Shown one piece after another: positions 37,999-47,492 of a stretch of 64,000 nt of DNA. Position 1 is the first letter of the stretch. Every line of letters starts with the position of its first letter. The stretch comes from Streptomyces sp. BV286 (GTDB lineage: Bacteria; Actinomycetota; Actinomycetes; Streptomycetales; Streptomycetaceae): assembly GCF_019090165.1 (NCBI RefSeq), contig NZ_JAHRIB010000100.1, positions 1-64,000 on the forward strand, in the 5' to 3' direction. The notes under the pieces were generated by a model that searched no databases, was not told where the DNA came from, and was given only the letters and a program-made list of their open reading frames with translations. A program made the position numbers and the translations under genes.

Positions 37999-40511
37999 GA
38001 CGGCTTCTCCGTGGCCGAGTTGACGGTCTTGCGGAGGCTTCGCTCGACGCGGTCGGCGAGGCCCTGCGCGTCGTGGCCGAGTCCGGCCTGGGCGGGGGTC
38101 GTGGTGGCGTCGGCCTTCATCGCGTCCTCGGCGGGCTGCGGTTCGCCGACGGCGCGGCCGTCGGCGAAGCCGGACACCGCGTACGCGACCACGGGGGCGT
38201 CCGTCAGGACCGACAGCGTCCAGGACGCGCGCTGCGCGTCGCCGAAGCCCGCGGCGACGGTGCCCTTCGCCGCGTACGGGCGGGGCATGAGGTCGCGTCG
38301 GCGGTCGAGCCCCTGCTCCTCGAACCGGCGGTGCAGGACGCCCATCGCGGCGGAGTCCGCCTTCGTGAACAGCAGGCCGACCGTGGTGACATGGCTGCGG
38401 GTCGCGTCCGTGTAGGTGGCGCGCAGCAGGCGCAGGCAGCCCGCGGGGGCGAGGGCCTTGCGCAGGAGCGGGTCGAAGGCGTCCTTGCAGCCGCTGTCGG
38501 GGGCCACGGCGATCCGGGTCCAGGTGCGGTCGGCGCTGCCGGGGCCCGCGCCCTCGCCGTCGACCGTGGGCGGGAAGAGCTCGTCGACGGGGATGCTGTG
38601 CCACAGGTCGCCGGCCGCCGTGAACGCGTCCGGCTTCCCCGACGCCCCCGAACTGTCGCCGGTGAGCCAACTGCCCGTCACCGCACCACCGATGAGACCG
38701 AGGCCCAGCACCACACAGGCCGCGGCGGCCACGACGCTGCCGCGCCGCCTGGGGGCCACCGGCTGCGGGGGCGGGTTCTCCTCGTCGTACGTGTCCGGGG
38801 GCGCGAGGGGCACGTGGTGCCGGTGTGTCGGGTCCAGAGGCTCGGGGATGTGCCGGGCGGGGCCCGAGAAGGGCTCGCCGGGGCCGGTCATCGGCATGCC
38901 GGACGGTGACGTGCTCGGTGCCGCGGGCGGGTCGGCGGGGACGGGCCGGAGCCTGGTGGTGGTCTCCGGCGGGGCGTCCGTGGAGACCGCGGTGCGCCGG
39001 GCGGAGGGGTGGAAGGTGCTCGGGCGGGGTGGCAGCGGTGGCCTGACGGCCGGTCGTTCCCCGGTACCGGGACCGGCCGGTGACGCGACGCGGCGCTCGC
39101 CGGCGCCAGGGCTGGACGGCGGCGCGACGCGGCGCTCCCCCGCACCGGAACCGGCCGGTGTGCCGACGCGCCGTTCGCCGGCGCCCGAGCCGGACGACGG
39201 CGTGACGTGCCGCTCTCCAGCGCCTGCACCGGGGCCGGGGCCTGGGCCCGACGGCGGTGCGGCCCGCCGCTCCTCGGTACCCGGGCCGGAAGGCGGTGCG
39301 GCCCGCCGTGCGTCGGTGCCGGGGCGGGACGCCGTGGTGCCCGGTCGCGGCGGGGCGAAGGGGCGCAGGGGCAGGCCGGTGCCGGTGCCTGTGCCGGGCC
39401 GCTGCGGGGCGTTGCCGCCGGTCGTCCGGGGTTCGGCGGCGGGACGGGCAGGAGACTGCCCCTTCTCGCCGTCCGTCATGGAGGAGCGGGGCGCGCCCGC
39501 GGGGCGCGGCGGAACATCCGGCCCCCGGGTGCCCCGGGTGGCGGCGCCCGGTTCACTCGTGGGCCGCGGGGGGAAGTGCCGCTGATCGTCCCGCCTCGGA
39601 GCCGTCCCCGGGTTCGGCCCCGGGCCGCTCACCGGACGCGAGGGGATCCGGGCACCTGGGGCGCTCCCCGAGGAGCCGTACGGCTCACGCATCGGCCGCG
39701 GCGGGATGCGCTCACCCTCGGCGCTGCCCCTGGAGGCATGCCGCTCGGCCGCCGGGCGCGGCGGGGAATCGCCCTGAGCGGTGCGCGCCGGAGCCGCCCC
39801 CGGCGCGGTGGCCGGACGCGGCGGGACACCCGGTCTCGCCGGGCCTCCCGTCGAGGCGTGCGGTTCGGTCGTCGTACGCCGGGGAGGCGTCGGCCCGTCC
39901 GTGCCGGGGAGGATGCGCGATCCGCCGGGCGGTGTGTCCGGGAAGCGGGCCGAGGCCGCGGGAGGCGGAGGCGTCCCGGGCGTCTGGCGTCGGTCTCCGG
40001 CGGGGCGGAGGTTCGGGAAGCGGGGTGAGGCGGCCGGGGGCGTGTCCCGGGGACCGGCTCCGTCGGACGTACGCGGTCGCGGCGGCGCTCCGGCAGGGTG
40101 TCGTGGCGGCGTTCCCGCCGCGGCCTGACCGGGCCGGGCCGCTGCCGTTCCCGGCCTCGCGACGGTGTTCCCGCGCTCGCGCCCGGGCGGCGCCGCGGTG
40201 GTCCACTCCTCGGCCGGCTGCGGAGCCGTGGTGCCGGGGTGGTTCCTGTCCGGAGCACCCGCGCCGAAGCCCGCGCCACCGGATCCGTACGAGGCGCCCC
40301 GGGGCCTGGCGGGTCCGGCGGGACCGTGCCCCTGCGGGGCGCCGGGGCTCCGTGGCCCCTCGGCGGCCGGCCCGCTCTCGCGCTCAGGGTGCGGCCGCTT
40401 GTTCGGGTCGCCGGGCTCGGGCGACGGCTCCCGGTCGCTCTGCGCCCCGGGCGGTCCCGGTGGCGTCGACGGGCGCGGAGGGATGGAGGCACGGCGCGCT
40501 TCCGTACTCAT
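37995..40511 (-). CDS. Giant proline-rich single-pass membrane protein paired with the mycosin
   Basis: 838 aa from the ATG at 40511. Residues 1 to about 575 are disordered and dominated by P, G, R, A, S and T, with near-repeats of the GAGERRVAPPS kind at about 380-490. One membrane helix (about 595-620, GSVVAAAACVVLGLGLIGGAV) follows, then an outer domain of about 210 residues with paired Cys (DSGCKDAF, PAGCLRL). Topology: disordered tail in the cytosol, folded domain outside. It is translationally coupled to the protease gene, suggesting the outer domain is a partner, substrate or regulator. No family recognised. Confidence 0.8.
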   Translation of the reverse strand: MSTEARRASIPPRPSTPPGPPGAQSDREPSPEPGDPNKRPHPERESGPAAEGPRSPGAPQGHGPAGPARPRGASYGSGGAGFGAGAPDRNHPGTTAPQPAEEWTTAAPPGRERGNTVARPGTAAARPGQAAAGTPPRHPAGAPPRPRTSDGAGPRDTPPAASPRFPNLRPAGDRRQTPGTPPPPAASARFPDTPPGGSRILPGTDGPTPPRRTTTEPHASTGGPARPGVPPRPATAPGAAPARTAQGDSPPRPAAERHASRGSAEGERIPPRPMREPYGSSGSAPGARIPSRPVSGPGPNPGTAPRRDDQRHFPPRPTSEPGAATRGTRGPDVPPRPAGAPRSSMTDGEKGQSPARPAAEPRTTGGNAPQRPGTGTGTGLPLRPFAPPRPGTTASRPGTDARRAAPPSGPGTEERRAAPPSGPGPGPGAGAGERHVTPSSGSGAGERRVGTPAGSGAGERRVAPPSSPGAGERRVASPAGPGTGERPAVRPPLPPRPSTFHPSARRTAVSTDAPPETTTRLRPVPADPPAAPSTSPSGMPMTGPGEPFSGPARHIPEPLDPTHRHHVPLAPPDTYDEENPPPQPVAPRRRGSVVAAAACVVLGLGLIGGAVTGSWLTGDSSGASGKPDAFTAAGDLWHSIPVDELFPPTVDGEGAGPGSADRTWTRIAVAPDSGCKDAFDPLLRKALAPAGCLRLLRATYTDATRSHVTTVGLLFTKADSAAMGVLHRRFEEQGLDRRRDLMPRPYAAKGTVAAGFGDAQRASWTLSVLTDAPVVAYAVSGFADGRAVGEPQPAEDAMKADATTTPAQAGLGHDAQGLADRVERSLRKTVNSATEKPS

Positions 40512-40699
40512 GCACCCCCCTGTTTCCTCGCCCCCGGGCGACCGACTCGCCGAAGGAACCCCTCCGGATCCGTTCCCCGCTTGCGTGCGCGTCACTCTAC
40601 GGGTTGACGCTGTGCGAGGGGGAACCAGTCCGCGGGCCCGCGGCATCTGCCCGGAACGTCCCCCTACCCTGCGGTAATCAGGTCTGGCAGGCTTCGCCC

Positions 40700-41902
40700 A
40701 TGACTGCCCGCGCCGCAGACCGGGCCCGCTACGACCGGGCCACCGCTCACCTAGACGCACCCGTCGCGATCGTGGACCTGGAGGCATTCGACGCCAACGC
40801 GGACGATCTCGTCCGGAGGGCTGCGGGCAAGCCCGTACGCGTCGCGAGCAAGTCCGTGCGCTGCCGGAACCTGCTCGAACGCGTGCTGGCCCGGGAGGGC
40901 TTCGCGGGGATCATGTCGTTCACGCTCGCCGAGTCGCTGTGGCTGGCCCGCTCCGGCTTCGACGACGTACTGCTCGCCTATCCGTCCGCCGACCGGACGG
41001 CGTACGCGGAGCTCGCGGGCGATCCCAAGCTCGCCGCCGCCGTGACCGTCATGGTCGACGACCCGGCGCAGCTGAAGCTCATCGACGACGCCCGGGACGG
41101 CGGCCGCGAAGTGGTGCGCGTCTGCCTGGAGTTGGACACCGCGCTCAGGATGCTCGGCGGCCGGGTGCGGGTCGGTGCCCGTCGTTCGCCCCTGCACTCC
41201 GCGGCCCAGGTCGCCGAGATGGCCCGTGCGGTGGCCCGCCGGCCCGGTTTCCGGCTCGTCGGGATCATGGCGTACGAGGGGCACATCGCCGGTGTGGGCG
41301 ACGCCCTGCGGGGGCGCCCGCTGCGCTCGCGTGCGATCAGGCTGATGCAGGCCACGGCCCGCAAGGAGCTGGCGCAGCGCCGGGCGGACGTCGTGCGGGC
41401 CGTTCGCGCCGTCGCGCCGGACCTGGAGTTCGTCAACGGGGGCGGCACGGGCAGTGTCCAGCACACCGCGGCCGAGGACTCGGTGACCGAGATCGCGGCC
41501 GGGTCGGGGCTGTACGTGCCGCGTCTCTTCGACAACTACACGTCGTTCAGCGGGCGTCCGGCCGCGCTCTTCGCGCAGCCCGTCGTGCGCCGGCCCGGGG
41601 TCGGTGTCGTGACCGTCCTCGGCGGCGGCTATCCGGCGTCGGGCGCCCCGGGCCCCGACCGGCTGCCCGTGCCGTACCTTCCCGAGGGCCTGCGGTACGA
41701 CGCCCAGGAGGGTGCCGGAGAGGTGCAGACGCCGCTGCTCGGCTCGCCCGCCGACGACCTGCTGATCGGCGACAAGGTGTGGTTCCGGCACGCGAAGGCC
41801 GGAGAGCTGTGCGAGCGGTTCGCCGTGCTGCACCTCGTCGAGGGCGACACGGTGACGGCGACCGTGCCGACGTATCGCGGCGAGGGCCACACGTTCCTCT
41901 AG
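40700..41902 (+). CDS. PLP-dependent amino acid deaminase/aldolase (alanine-racemase-like fold)
   Basis: 400 aa from the ATG at 40700; the open frame extends upstream but lies opposite the proline-rich gene. Fold-type III start with the PLP lysine in VRVASKSVRCRNLL, TIM-barrel strands FAGIMSFTLAESLWL and VCLELDTALRMLGG, substrate-side VNGGGTGSV, and a C-terminal beta domain ending with the metal-binding-type HLVEGDTV and YRGEGHTFL. Related enzymes cleave D-threonine or deaminate D-amino acids. The exact substrate is unknown. Confidence 0.85.
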   Translation: MTARAADRARYDRATAHLDAPVAIVDLEAFDANADDLVRRAAGKPVRVASKSVRCRNLLERVLAREGFAGIMSFTLAESLWLARSGFDDVLLAYPSADRTAYAELAGDPKLAAAVTVMVDDPAQLKLIDDARDGGREVVRVCLELDTALRMLGGRVRVGARRSPLHSAAQVAEMARAVARRPGFRLVGIMAYEGHIAGVGDALRGRPLRSRAIRLMQATARKELAQRRADVVRAVRAVAPDLEFVNGGGTGSVQHTAAEDSVTEIAAGSGLYVPRLFDNYTSFSGRPAALFAQPVVRRPGVGVVTVLGGGYPASGAPGPDRLPVPYLPEGLRYDAQEGAGEVQTPLLGSPADDLLIGDKVWFRHAKAGELCERFAVLHLVEGDTVTATVPTYRGEGHTFL

Positions 41903-41947
41903 CGGCGCGACAGGCGACGAGCGGAGCGGGGGCCGGGGGCGGTCGCG

Positions 41948-42904
41948 CTATCGGGTGGGCCCGATGCTGCTGCCCACTCCGCCACCCGTGCCCTCGTCCC
42001 CGACCGGCCGGATCCCCTTGGTGATCCGGTCCATGTCGGCGAGCGGCGGCCCCTCCTCGCCCGCGTCGAAGACGTACCGCACCATGACCAGCGACTCCGA
42101 GCCGACGCTGGACGGGAACGCCGTCGACTGGACGTACCCTCCGGGCCCCGCCTCGGTCCTGACGCGCCAGCGCACGAAGTAGCCGGTGCGCCCCGCGACC
42201 GCGACCGGCCCCTGCTCGACGAGCCGGTGGGACGTGATGCCGTGGTACGGGCGCTCGTCGACCTTGTTGCGGTCGAACGCCCGGTCGGCCGCTTCGGATA
42301 TGTCGTCCTTGGCGAGGGCCTCGGGGGACTTCTCGTCGTTCGCGGTCACCGTGCGCGAGATGACGGTGCCGTGGCGGCAGAGGCCGTCGTCGCCCGGGCA
42401 GTCGTACGTTCCCGGTGTGGTCATCACGACGTCCGTGTCGGTGACGTTCTCGGGTCTGGCCCATCCGTCGAGCAGCGGCAGGGTGATGCCGTTGAGCTCG
42501 TCCACGACGACGGCGGGGTCGTCGGCGGAGGGTTCCGAGGTGGACTCCGAGGGAGAGGGTGAGGGCGGCCCGCTCGTCGGCGCGGATGCCGTGGGCGTCG
42601 GCGCGGTCCGTGCCTCGGGGTCGCCGTCGTCCCCGTTCAGGATCACGGCGCCCGTGACGATGGCGGCGACGAGGACGGCCCCGGCGGTGGTGAGGGCGAT
42701 CGTCCTCGCCCGCCCGGAGCCGCCGCCGGGCGCTGTCACCACCGTCTGCGCCATCGGCGCGAACTGCGGCTGTCCCTGCGGCGGTTGGGGTTGCGGCACC
42801 TCGGGAGTACGCCGGTGCTCGGTCCAGGCGGTCCCGTCCCACCAGCGCTCCACGTGCGGGCCCGAGGGGTCCCGGTACCAGCCGGGCGGAGGCGTCATGC
42901 TCAT
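41948..42904 (-). CDS. DUF2510 domain membrane protein with exported C-terminal domain
   Basis: 318 aa. The first 35 residues are a DUF2510 motif (PPPGWYRDPSGPHVERWWDG), a short tryptophan-rich element at the N-terminus of many actinobacterial membrane proteins. Membrane helix at about 68-90 (TIALTTAGAVLVAAIVTGAVIL), a Pro/Ser/Thr-rich spacer, then an outer domain (about 130-318) with a CPGDDGLC disulphide candidate. Function unknown. Monocistronic, convergent with the aldolase gene. Confidence 0.82.
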   Translation of the reverse strand: MSMTPPPGWYRDPSGPHVERWWDGTAWTEHRRTPEVPQPQPPQGQPQFAPMAQTVVTAPGGGSGRARTIALTTAGAVLVAAIVTGAVILNGDDGDPEARTAPTPTASAPTSGPPSPSPSESTSEPSADDPAVVVDELNGITLPLLDGWARPENVTDTDVVMTTPGTYDCPGDDGLCRHGTVISRTVTANDEKSPEALAKDDISEAADRAFDRNKVDERPYHGITSHRLVEQGPVAVAGRTGYFVRWRVRTEAGPGGYVQSTAFPSSVGSESLVMVRYVFDAGEEGPPLADMDRITKGIRPVGDEGTGGGVGSSIGPTR

Positions 42905-43020
42905 CCAGGCACTCTAGGGGGCTTCGACGAACACCGGTGCGGTACCCGCGCCCCGAGGGGGCGCGGGACCGTGTGCCGGCGTGCGGTCCCGGTGCGGGGT
43001 CGCCTGCTGCCTGCTGGGGG

Positions 43021-43812
43021 TTACTGGGGCGTGACGTACGCGCCCGAGATCCCCCCGTCCACCAGGAAGTCCGTGGCGTTCACGAACGACGAGTCGTCGC
43101 TCGCGAGGAAGGCGACGGCAGCGGCGATCTCGTCGGCCTCCGCGAACCGCCCGAGCGGGATGTGCACGAGACGGCGCGCGGCCCGCTCGGGGTCCTTGGC
43201 GAACAGCTCCTGGAGCAGGGGGGTGTTGACCGGCCCGGGGCACAGGGCGTTGACCCGGATCCCTTCGCGGGCGAACTGCACGCCCAGCTCTCGGGACATG
43301 GCGAGGACGCCGCCCTTGGACGCGGTGTACGAGATCTGGGAGGTCGCGGCGCCCATCCGGGCCACGAACGAGGCGGTGTTGATGATCGACCCCCTGCCCT
43401 GTCGCCGCATGTAGGGGATCGCGGCCTTGCAGCACAGGAACACCGAGGTGAGGTTGACCTCCTGGACGCGCTTCCACGCCTCCAGGCCGGTCTCCAGGAT
43501 CGAGTCGTCGTCGGGCGGGGAGATGCCCGCGTTGTTGAAGGCGATGTCGACGGATCCGTACGTGTCGTTCGCGGCCCTGAAGAGCGCCTCGACCTGTTCG
43601 GCGTCGGTGACGTCGACCTTGACGAAGATCCCGCCGAGTTCGTCGGCGGCGGCCTTGCCCCGGGTCTCGTCGACGTCACCGAAGACGACATGGGCGCCCT
43701 CGGAGGCGAGCCGGCGGGCGGTGGCGAGGCCGATGCCGCTCCCGGCACCCGTGATGACAGCGGTACGGCCGACCAGGCGGCGGCAGACGATGGCGTCGGT
43801 CGATTCGGTCAC
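43021..43812 (-). CDS. Short-chain dehydrogenase/reductase, last gene of the gamma-glutamyl amine operon
   Basis: 263 aa. Rossmann TGAGSGIGLATARRLASEGA, NNAGISPP, the catalytic Ser and YTASK motif (ISYTASKGGVLAMSREL) with Tyr and Lys present, and PGPVNTPL. Classical SDRs oxidise alcohols with NAD. It starts 4 bp inside the aldehyde dehydrogenase stop, so it is co-translated. The context suggests it oxidises the hydroxyl of gamma-glutamylethanolamide to the aldehyde used by the next enzyme. This substrate is an inference. Confidence 0.9.
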   Translation of the reverse strand: MTESTDAIVCRRLVGRTAVITGAGSGIGLATARRLASEGAHVVFGDVDETRGKAAADELGGIFVKVDVTDAEQVEALFRAANDTYGSVDIAFNNAGISPPDDDSILETGLEAWKRVQEVNLTSVFLCCKAAIPYMRRQGRGSIINTASFVARMGAATSQISYTASKGGVLAMSRELGVQFAREGIRVNALCPGPVNTPLLQELFAKDPERAARRLVHIPLGRFAEADEIAAAVAFLASDDSSFVNATDFLVDGGISGAYVTPQ

Positions 43813-45221
43813 TGTGCGGGGCCCTCCGTACTGATGAAGACGTTCTTGGTCTCGGTGAAGGCGGTCAGGGCGTCGGGGCCGAGCTCACGGCCGATGCCCG
43901 ACTGCTTGAAGCCGCCGAAGGGGGTCCAGTAGCGGACCCCGGCGTGCGAGTTGACGGACAGGTTCCCGGCGCGGACGGCGCTCGACACGCGCAGGGCGCG
44001 GCCCACGTCGCGTGTCCAGATGGAGCCGGCCAGGCCGTAGTCCGTGGCGTTGGCGAGGCGGACGGCGTCGGCCTCGTCCTCGAAGGGGAGGACCACGGCG
44101 ACCGGCCCGAAGACCTCCTCGACGGCCACGCGCGCGTGGGGCTCGATTCCGGTCAGGACGGTGGGCGGGAACCAGAATCCGGGGCCTTCGGGGGCGGTGC
44201 CCCGGATTCCGGCCAGGTCGTCGGTGACGTACGACCGTACGCGGTCCCGCTGGGCCGCCGAGATCAGCGGGCCCATGGTGGTCTTCTCGTCGGCCGGGTC
44301 GCCGACGACGACGGACTCGATCGCGGGGGCGAGGAGTTCGAGGAAGCGGTCGTACGCCGAGCGCTGGACGAGGATGCGGGTGCGGGCGCAGCAGTCCTGG
44401 CCGGAGTTGTCGAGGAACGACATGGGGGCGGACGCGGCGGCGGCCTCGATGTCGGCGTCGGCGAAGACGATGTTGGGGCTCTTGCCGCCGAGTTCGAGGG
44501 TGACGCGCTTGAGGAGCGCCGAGCCCTTGGCGAGCACCTGTTTGCCCACGGTCGTCGAACCCGTGAAGACGATCTTCGCGACTCCGGGGTGTTCGACCAG
44601 CGCGTTGCCGGTGACCGCGCCCGCCCCGGGGAGCACCTGGAAGAGGTGTTCCGGCAGGCCCGCCGCGAGGCCGAGCTCGGCCAGCCGAAGGGCGGTCAGC
44701 GGGGTCGTCTCGGCGGGCTTGAGGATCACCGCGTTGCCCGCGGCGAGCGCCGGAGCCGTGCCCCATGCCGCGATCGGCATCGGGAAGTTCCAGGGCGCGA
44801 TGACCCCGACGACGCCCAGCGGTTCGAGGATCGTCACGTCGAGGCCGCCCGGCACCGGGATCTGGCGCCCGGTGAGCCGCTCCACTCCCCCGGCCGCGTA
44901 GTCGAGGAGGTCCCGGACGTTGCCCGCCTCCCAGCGGGCGTTGCCGACGACGTGTCCCGCTTCGCGGACCTCCAGCTGGGCCAGCTCTTCGAGGTGTTCG
45001 TCGACGACGACGGCGAACCGGCGCAGCAGCCGGGCCCGCTCGCCGGGTGCGAGGGCGGCCCAGCGGACCTGGGCCTTCGTGGCCCGTGCGACGGCCGCGT
45101 CGACGTCCGCCGCGTCGGCGCCGCGGACGGTGGCGACGACTTCTTCGGTGGCCGGATCGAGCACCAGCAGCTCGTGTTCTCCGGACGGGGAGGGCGTGTG
45201 CGACAACGGAGGACCTTTCAC
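43809..45221 (-). CDS. Aldehyde dehydrogenase of the gamma-glutamyl amine operon
   Basis: 470 aa. NAD-binding PWNFPMPIAAWGTAPALAAGN and FTGSTTVGKQV, the general-base Glu in VTLELGGKSPN, the nucleophilic Cys in DNSGQDCCARTRI, and VEEVFGPVAVVLPF near the C-terminus. It oxidises an aldehyde to the acid. A GTG start at 45221 overlaps the glnA4 stop by 4 bp; a TTG 15 bp later is an alternative. In context it fits oxidation of a gamma-glutamyl-amino-aldehyde, analogous to PuuC in putrescine use. Confidence 0.92.
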   Translation of the reverse strand: MKGPPLSHTPSPSGEHELLVLDPATEEVVATVRGADAADVDAAVARATKAQVRWAALAPGERARLLRRFAVVVDEHLEELAQLEVREAGHVVGNARWEAGNVRDLLDYAAGGVERLTGRQIPVPGGLDVTILEPLGVVGVIAPWNFPMPIAAWGTAPALAAGNAVILKPAETTPLTALRLAELGLAAGLPEHLFQVLPGAGAVTGNALVEHPGVAKIVFTGSTTVGKQVLAKGSALLKRVTLELGGKSPNIVFADADIEAAAASAPMSFLDNSGQDCCARTRILVQRSAYDRFLELLAPAIESVVVGDPADEKTTMGPLISAAQRDRVRSYVTDDLAGIRGTAPEGPGFWFPPTVLTGIEPHARVAVEEVFGPVAVVLPFEDEADAVRLANATDYGLAGSIWTRDVGRALRVSSAVRAGNLSVNSHAGVRYWTPFGGFKQSGIGRELGPDALTAFTETKNVFISTEGPAQ

Positions 45222-46582
45222 ATGCGTTCGAAGGAGCGGCGGAGCTCCCAGTCGGTCACCGCGGCGTCGAAGGCGTCCAGTTCGACGCGCGCCATGTTGC
45301 GGTAGTGGGCGACGACCTCGTCACCGAAGGCGGCCTTGGCGACGGGACTGTTCTCCCAGAGCTCGGCGGCCTCGCGCAGGGTGGTCGGCACGTGTTCGTA
45401 CCCCGCGGTGTAGGCGTTGCCCGTGCACGCCTCCGGCAGCTCCAGCTTGTGCTCGATGCCGTACAGGCCGGCCGCGACCAGGCCGGCGACGGCCAGGTGC
45501 GGGTTGACGTCCCCACCGGGCAGCCGGTTCTCGAACCGCATCGAGCGCCCGTGGCCGACCACGCGCAGCGCGCAGGTGCGGTTGTCGTACCCCCAGGCCA
45601 CGGCCGTCGGCGCGAACGAGCCCTGCTGGAACCGCTTGTAGGAGTTGATGTTGGGCGCGTACAGCAGGGAGAAGTCGCGGAGCGCGACGAGCTGTCCGGC
45701 GAGGAAGTGCCGCATGACCTGCGACATTCCGCCCTCGCCGTCACCCGCCATCACGTTGGCGCCGTCGGCGTCGGTGAGCGAGAGATGGATGTGGCAGGAG
45801 TTGCCCTCGCGCTCGTTGTACTTCGCCATGAAGGTGAGCGAGACGCCCTCCTGGGCGGCGATCTCCTTGGCGCCCGTCTTGTAGACGGCGTGCTGGTCGC
45901 AGGTGACCAGGGCCTCGTCGTACTTGAAGACGATCTCGTGCTGGCCGGGATTGCACTCGCCCTTGGCGGACTCGACGGTCAGGCCCGCCCGGGTCATCTC
46001 GTTGCGGATGCGGCGCAGCAGGGGCTCGATGCGGCCGGTGCCGAGCACCGAGTAGTCGATGTTGTACTGGTTCGCCGGTGTCAGGCCCCGGTAGTTGGCG
46101 TCCCAGGCCTGCTCGTAGGTGTCCTTGAAGACGATGAACTCCAGCTCGGTCCCCACCTGGGCGGTGAAGCCGTGCTCGGCGAGCCGCTCCAGCTGGCGGC
46201 GGAGGATCTGGCGGGGCGCGGCGACGACGGGCGAGCCGTTGTTCCAGGCGAGGTCGGCGACGAGCATCGCCGTCCCCGCGTTCCAGGGGACGCGGCGCAG
46301 GGTGCTCAGGTCCGGATGCATGGCGAAGTCGCCGTAGCCGCGCTCCCAGGACGACATCTCGTAGCCGTCGACGGTGTTCATGTCGGTGTCGACCGCGAGG
46401 AGGTAGTTGCAGCCCTCCGTACCGTGGTCGAGGACCTCGTCGAGGAAGAAGCGCGCGGCGAACCGCTTGCCCTGGAGCCGCCCCTGCATGTCGGGGAACG
46501 CCAGGACGACCGTGTCGATCTCGCCGCTCGCGACGAGGGTGTGCAGTTCTTCGACACTGAGGGATGGTGTGCGGTCTGCCAC
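45218..46582 (-). CDS. glnA4: Glutamine synthetase-like gamma-glutamyl amine ligase (GlnA4 type)
   Basis: 454 aa, shorter and divergent from housekeeping GlnA. Fold landmarks: AVDTDMNTVD, VGTELEFIVFK (metal Glu), AKGECNPGQHEIVFKYDEA, NSCHIHLSL (His/Ser of the nucleotide site), RFENRLPGGDVNPHLAVA. The adenylylation Tyr region of true GlnA is absent. From memory, the S. coelicolor homologue GlnA4 (SCO1613) ligates glutamate to ethanolamine. First gene of an operon with ALDH and SDR, divergent from a GntR regulator. It probably traps ethanolamine (or a similar amine) as the gamma-glutamyl derivative. Confidence 0.88.
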   Translation of the reverse strand: MADRTPSLSVEELHTLVASGEIDTVVLAFPDMQGRLQGKRFAARFFLDEVLDHGTEGCNYLLAVDTDMNTVDGYEMSSWERGYGDFAMHPDLSTLRRVPWNAGTAMLVADLAWNNGSPVVAAPRQILRRQLERLAEHGFTAQVGTELEFIVFKDTYEQAWDANYRGLTPANQYNIDYSVLGTGRIEPLLRRIRNEMTRAGLTVESAKGECNPGQHEIVFKYDEALVTCDQHAVYKTGAKEIAAQEGVSLTFMAKYNEREGNSCHIHLSLTDADGANVMAGDGEGGMSQVMRHFLAGQLVALRDFSLLYAPNINSYKRFQQGSFAPTAVAWGYDNRTCALRVVGHGRSMRFENRLPGGDVNPHLAVAGLVAAGLYGIEHKLELPEACTGNAYTAGYEHVPTTLREAAELWENSPVAKAAFGDEVVAHYRNMARVELDAFDAAVTDWELRRSFERM

Positions 46583-46615
46583 GGGAAAGGCCTCCTTGGG
46601 TCAGCCGAGAGCCAT

Positions 46616-46638
46616 AAGGTATTGCGGAGAACCATTGC
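46616..46638 (+). promoter_or_regulatory. Shared element, copy 1: AAGGTAT-N9-CCATTGC
   Basis: In the 77-bp divergent gap between glnA4 and the GntR gene: AAGGTAT 46616-46622, nine other bases, CCATTGC 46632-46638. The same two blocks with the same spacing recur ahead of the permease gene. Ends 21 nt before the regulator start. It may be the operator of the cluster regulator; it is not a perfect palindrome. Confidence 0.5.
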
Positions 46639-46659
46639 TTGGGAAGGGGGTACGGCCAG

Positions 46660-47406
46660 ATGTCGCAGACGAACGCGGACCGACAGGCTCCGCAGGTCGA
46701 CGACCGCCTGACGCCGGTGCTGCGTCCGGTGCGGGCGGGCAACGGCTTCGAGGAGGCCCTGGAGCAGATCCTCCAGGTCGTGCGGCTCGGCCTGGTGCCG
46801 GGCGGCGAGCGGCTGCCGTCGGAGCGGGAGCTGGCCGACCGCCTGGGCATCAGCCGGGTGACACTGCGCGAGGTGCTGAAGGTCCTCCAGGACCAGGGCC
46901 TGGTCGAGGCACGGCGCGGCCGGTACGGGGGCACGTTCGTGCTGCCGCGGACCGTGACGCCCGGCGAGGACGAGCTGCGCCGGCGCATCGGGGCGGTCGA
47001 CGTCGAGGACGTGCTCCGCTTCCGGGAGGTGCTGGAGGTGGGTGCGGCCGGGCTGTGCGCCCAGCACGGGCTGGACGACGAGCAGGCCACACGACTGCGG
47101 GACGCCCTCACGCGCACGCGCGAGGCCCCGCTCGCCGACTACCGGCGCCTCGACACCATGCTGCACCTCACGCTCACCGAGCTGTGCGGTTCACCGACGC
47201 TGAGCGCCCAGTACGCGGGCGTACGGGCGTCCGTCAACGACCTCCTGGACTGCATCCCGCTGCTCGTGCGGAACCTGGAGCACTCGCAGCGCCAGCACGC
47301 CGCCCTGGTGGAGGCGGTGCTCGACGGTGACGCGGACGGGGCGCGGGAGATGATGCGCGAGCACTGCGCGGGCACGGCCGCCCTGCTGCGCGGCTTCCTC
47401 ACGTGA
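46660..47406 (+). CDS. GntR-family (FadR-like) regulator of the gamma-glutamyl amine cluster
   Basis: 248 aa from the ATG at 46660, with GGGAAGGGGG 9 bp upstream. Winged helix-turn-helix at about 25-90 (GGERLPSERELADRLGISRVTLREVLKVL, ARRGRYGGTFV), then an all-helical FCD ligand domain (about 105-240) with metal-type His residues. Such regulators usually repress neighbouring catabolic genes and let go when they bind the pathway substrate or intermediate. Divergent from glnA4 and upstream of the permease. Confidence 0.9.
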   Translation: MSQTNADRQAPQVDDRLTPVLRPVRAGNGFEEALEQILQVVRLGLVPGGERLPSERELADRLGISRVTLREVLKVLQDQGLVEARRGRYGGTFVLPRTVTPGEDELRRRIGAVDVEDVLRFREVLEVGAAGLCAQHGLDDEQATRLRDALTRTREAPLADYRRLDTMLHLTLTELCGSPTLSAQYAGVRASVNDLLDCIPLLVRNLEHSQRQHAALVEAVLDGDADGAREMMREHCAGTAALLRGFLT

Positions 47407-47492
47407 CACCGCCCCCTGTCGGGCGGCCGCTGTGAGGACCGTTTAACGGTCACGTAGCGCACAGGTGTTGCTTTCTGGCCACGCAGCCCGCA

